In this document: in pieces, positions 27,326-27,433 of the stretch | How positions within the stretch are numbered: the first letter of the stretch is position 1 | How the letters are laid out: each line of letters opens with the position of its first letter | Assembly: GCA_016704345.1 (NCBI GenBank) | Contig: JADJAH010000032.1 | Coordinates: 1 to 27,433, forward strand | Source: Ignavibacteria bacterium | Lineage (GTDB): Bacteria > Bacteroidota > Ignavibacteria > Tepidaquicellales > Tepidaquicellaceae | DNA: 27,433 bases | Direction: 5' to 3' | Notes under the pieces: model-generated | Databases searched by the model: none | Seen by the model: only the letters and a program-made list of their open reading frames with translations | What the model was told of the DNA's origin: nothing | Position numbers and translations under genes: made by a program

Positions 27326-27433
27326 GAGACAAGTGGAGAATTTAAAGCTAGTTGTAAAATTAAAATGCGATATTAATAGTCAAATTTTGAAAAGTTTATC
27401 GGTTGCTGATTAATAAGGAAAATGTGTATTTAA

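Overview
The window looks like a low-GC member of the Bacteroidota, most likely the Ignavibacteria/Chlorobi side. The best evidence is a type IX secretion (T9SS) C-terminal sorting domain at about 21588-21842, with the NPFNPST start and a KKMLLLK end that are common in that group. Supporting signs are many Bacteroidota-style lipoproteins, signal peptides ending in S/A-Q, weak or absent Shine-Dalgarno sequences, and families typical of the group (YARHG, DUF2306-like, YD-type secreted proteins). These assignments were made by reading the translations; no database search was run.

Region 1 (1-9484, + strand) is a compact signalling operon: a 5'-truncated PP2C phosphatase with a membrane anchor, a zinc-ribbon/FHA membrane protein, two small membrane-anchored coiled-coil proteins, and three Hanks-type Ser/Thr kinases (2814, 5256, 6795). 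A putative NlpC/P60 peptidoglycan peptidase lipoprotein lies between the first and second kinases, and a GH3 (NagZ-like) lipoprotein closes the run. Gaps are mostly 0-20 bp, and several stops and starts overlap. A reasonable reading is a kinase/phosphatase/FHA circuit tied to cell-envelope or peptidoglycan metabolism, with each kinase carrying a different exported C-terminal domain that could act as a sensor.

Region 2 (9553-12950, + strand) holds small lipoproteins and broken genes: a short secreted protein, an intact lipoprotein, a frame-disrupted DUF2306-type membrane protein, two adjacent YARHG-domain proteins and the start of a third lipoprotein. Region 3 (12957-14431, - strand) is a PQQ-type beta-propeller lipoprotein, followed by about 780 bp with no credible intact gene.

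Region 4 (15215-27433, + strand) is rich in secreted proteins: a putative outer-membrane barrel protein, four related YD-like secreted proteins (16252, 21858, 22632, 26345), a 3.7-kb T9SS cargo gene with about ten 40-residue propeller-like repeats, and several lipoproteins. Three shortened copies of one IS3-type insertion sequence (about 493, 238 and 493 bp) are scattered among them.

The main caveat is that the reading frame breaks very often, about once every 200-400 bp outside a few genes, frequently at homopolymer runs. In most cases the protein clearly continues in another frame, so I give composite genes. This fits uncorrected long-read indels at least as well as true gene decay. Two genes also carry in-frame stop codons.
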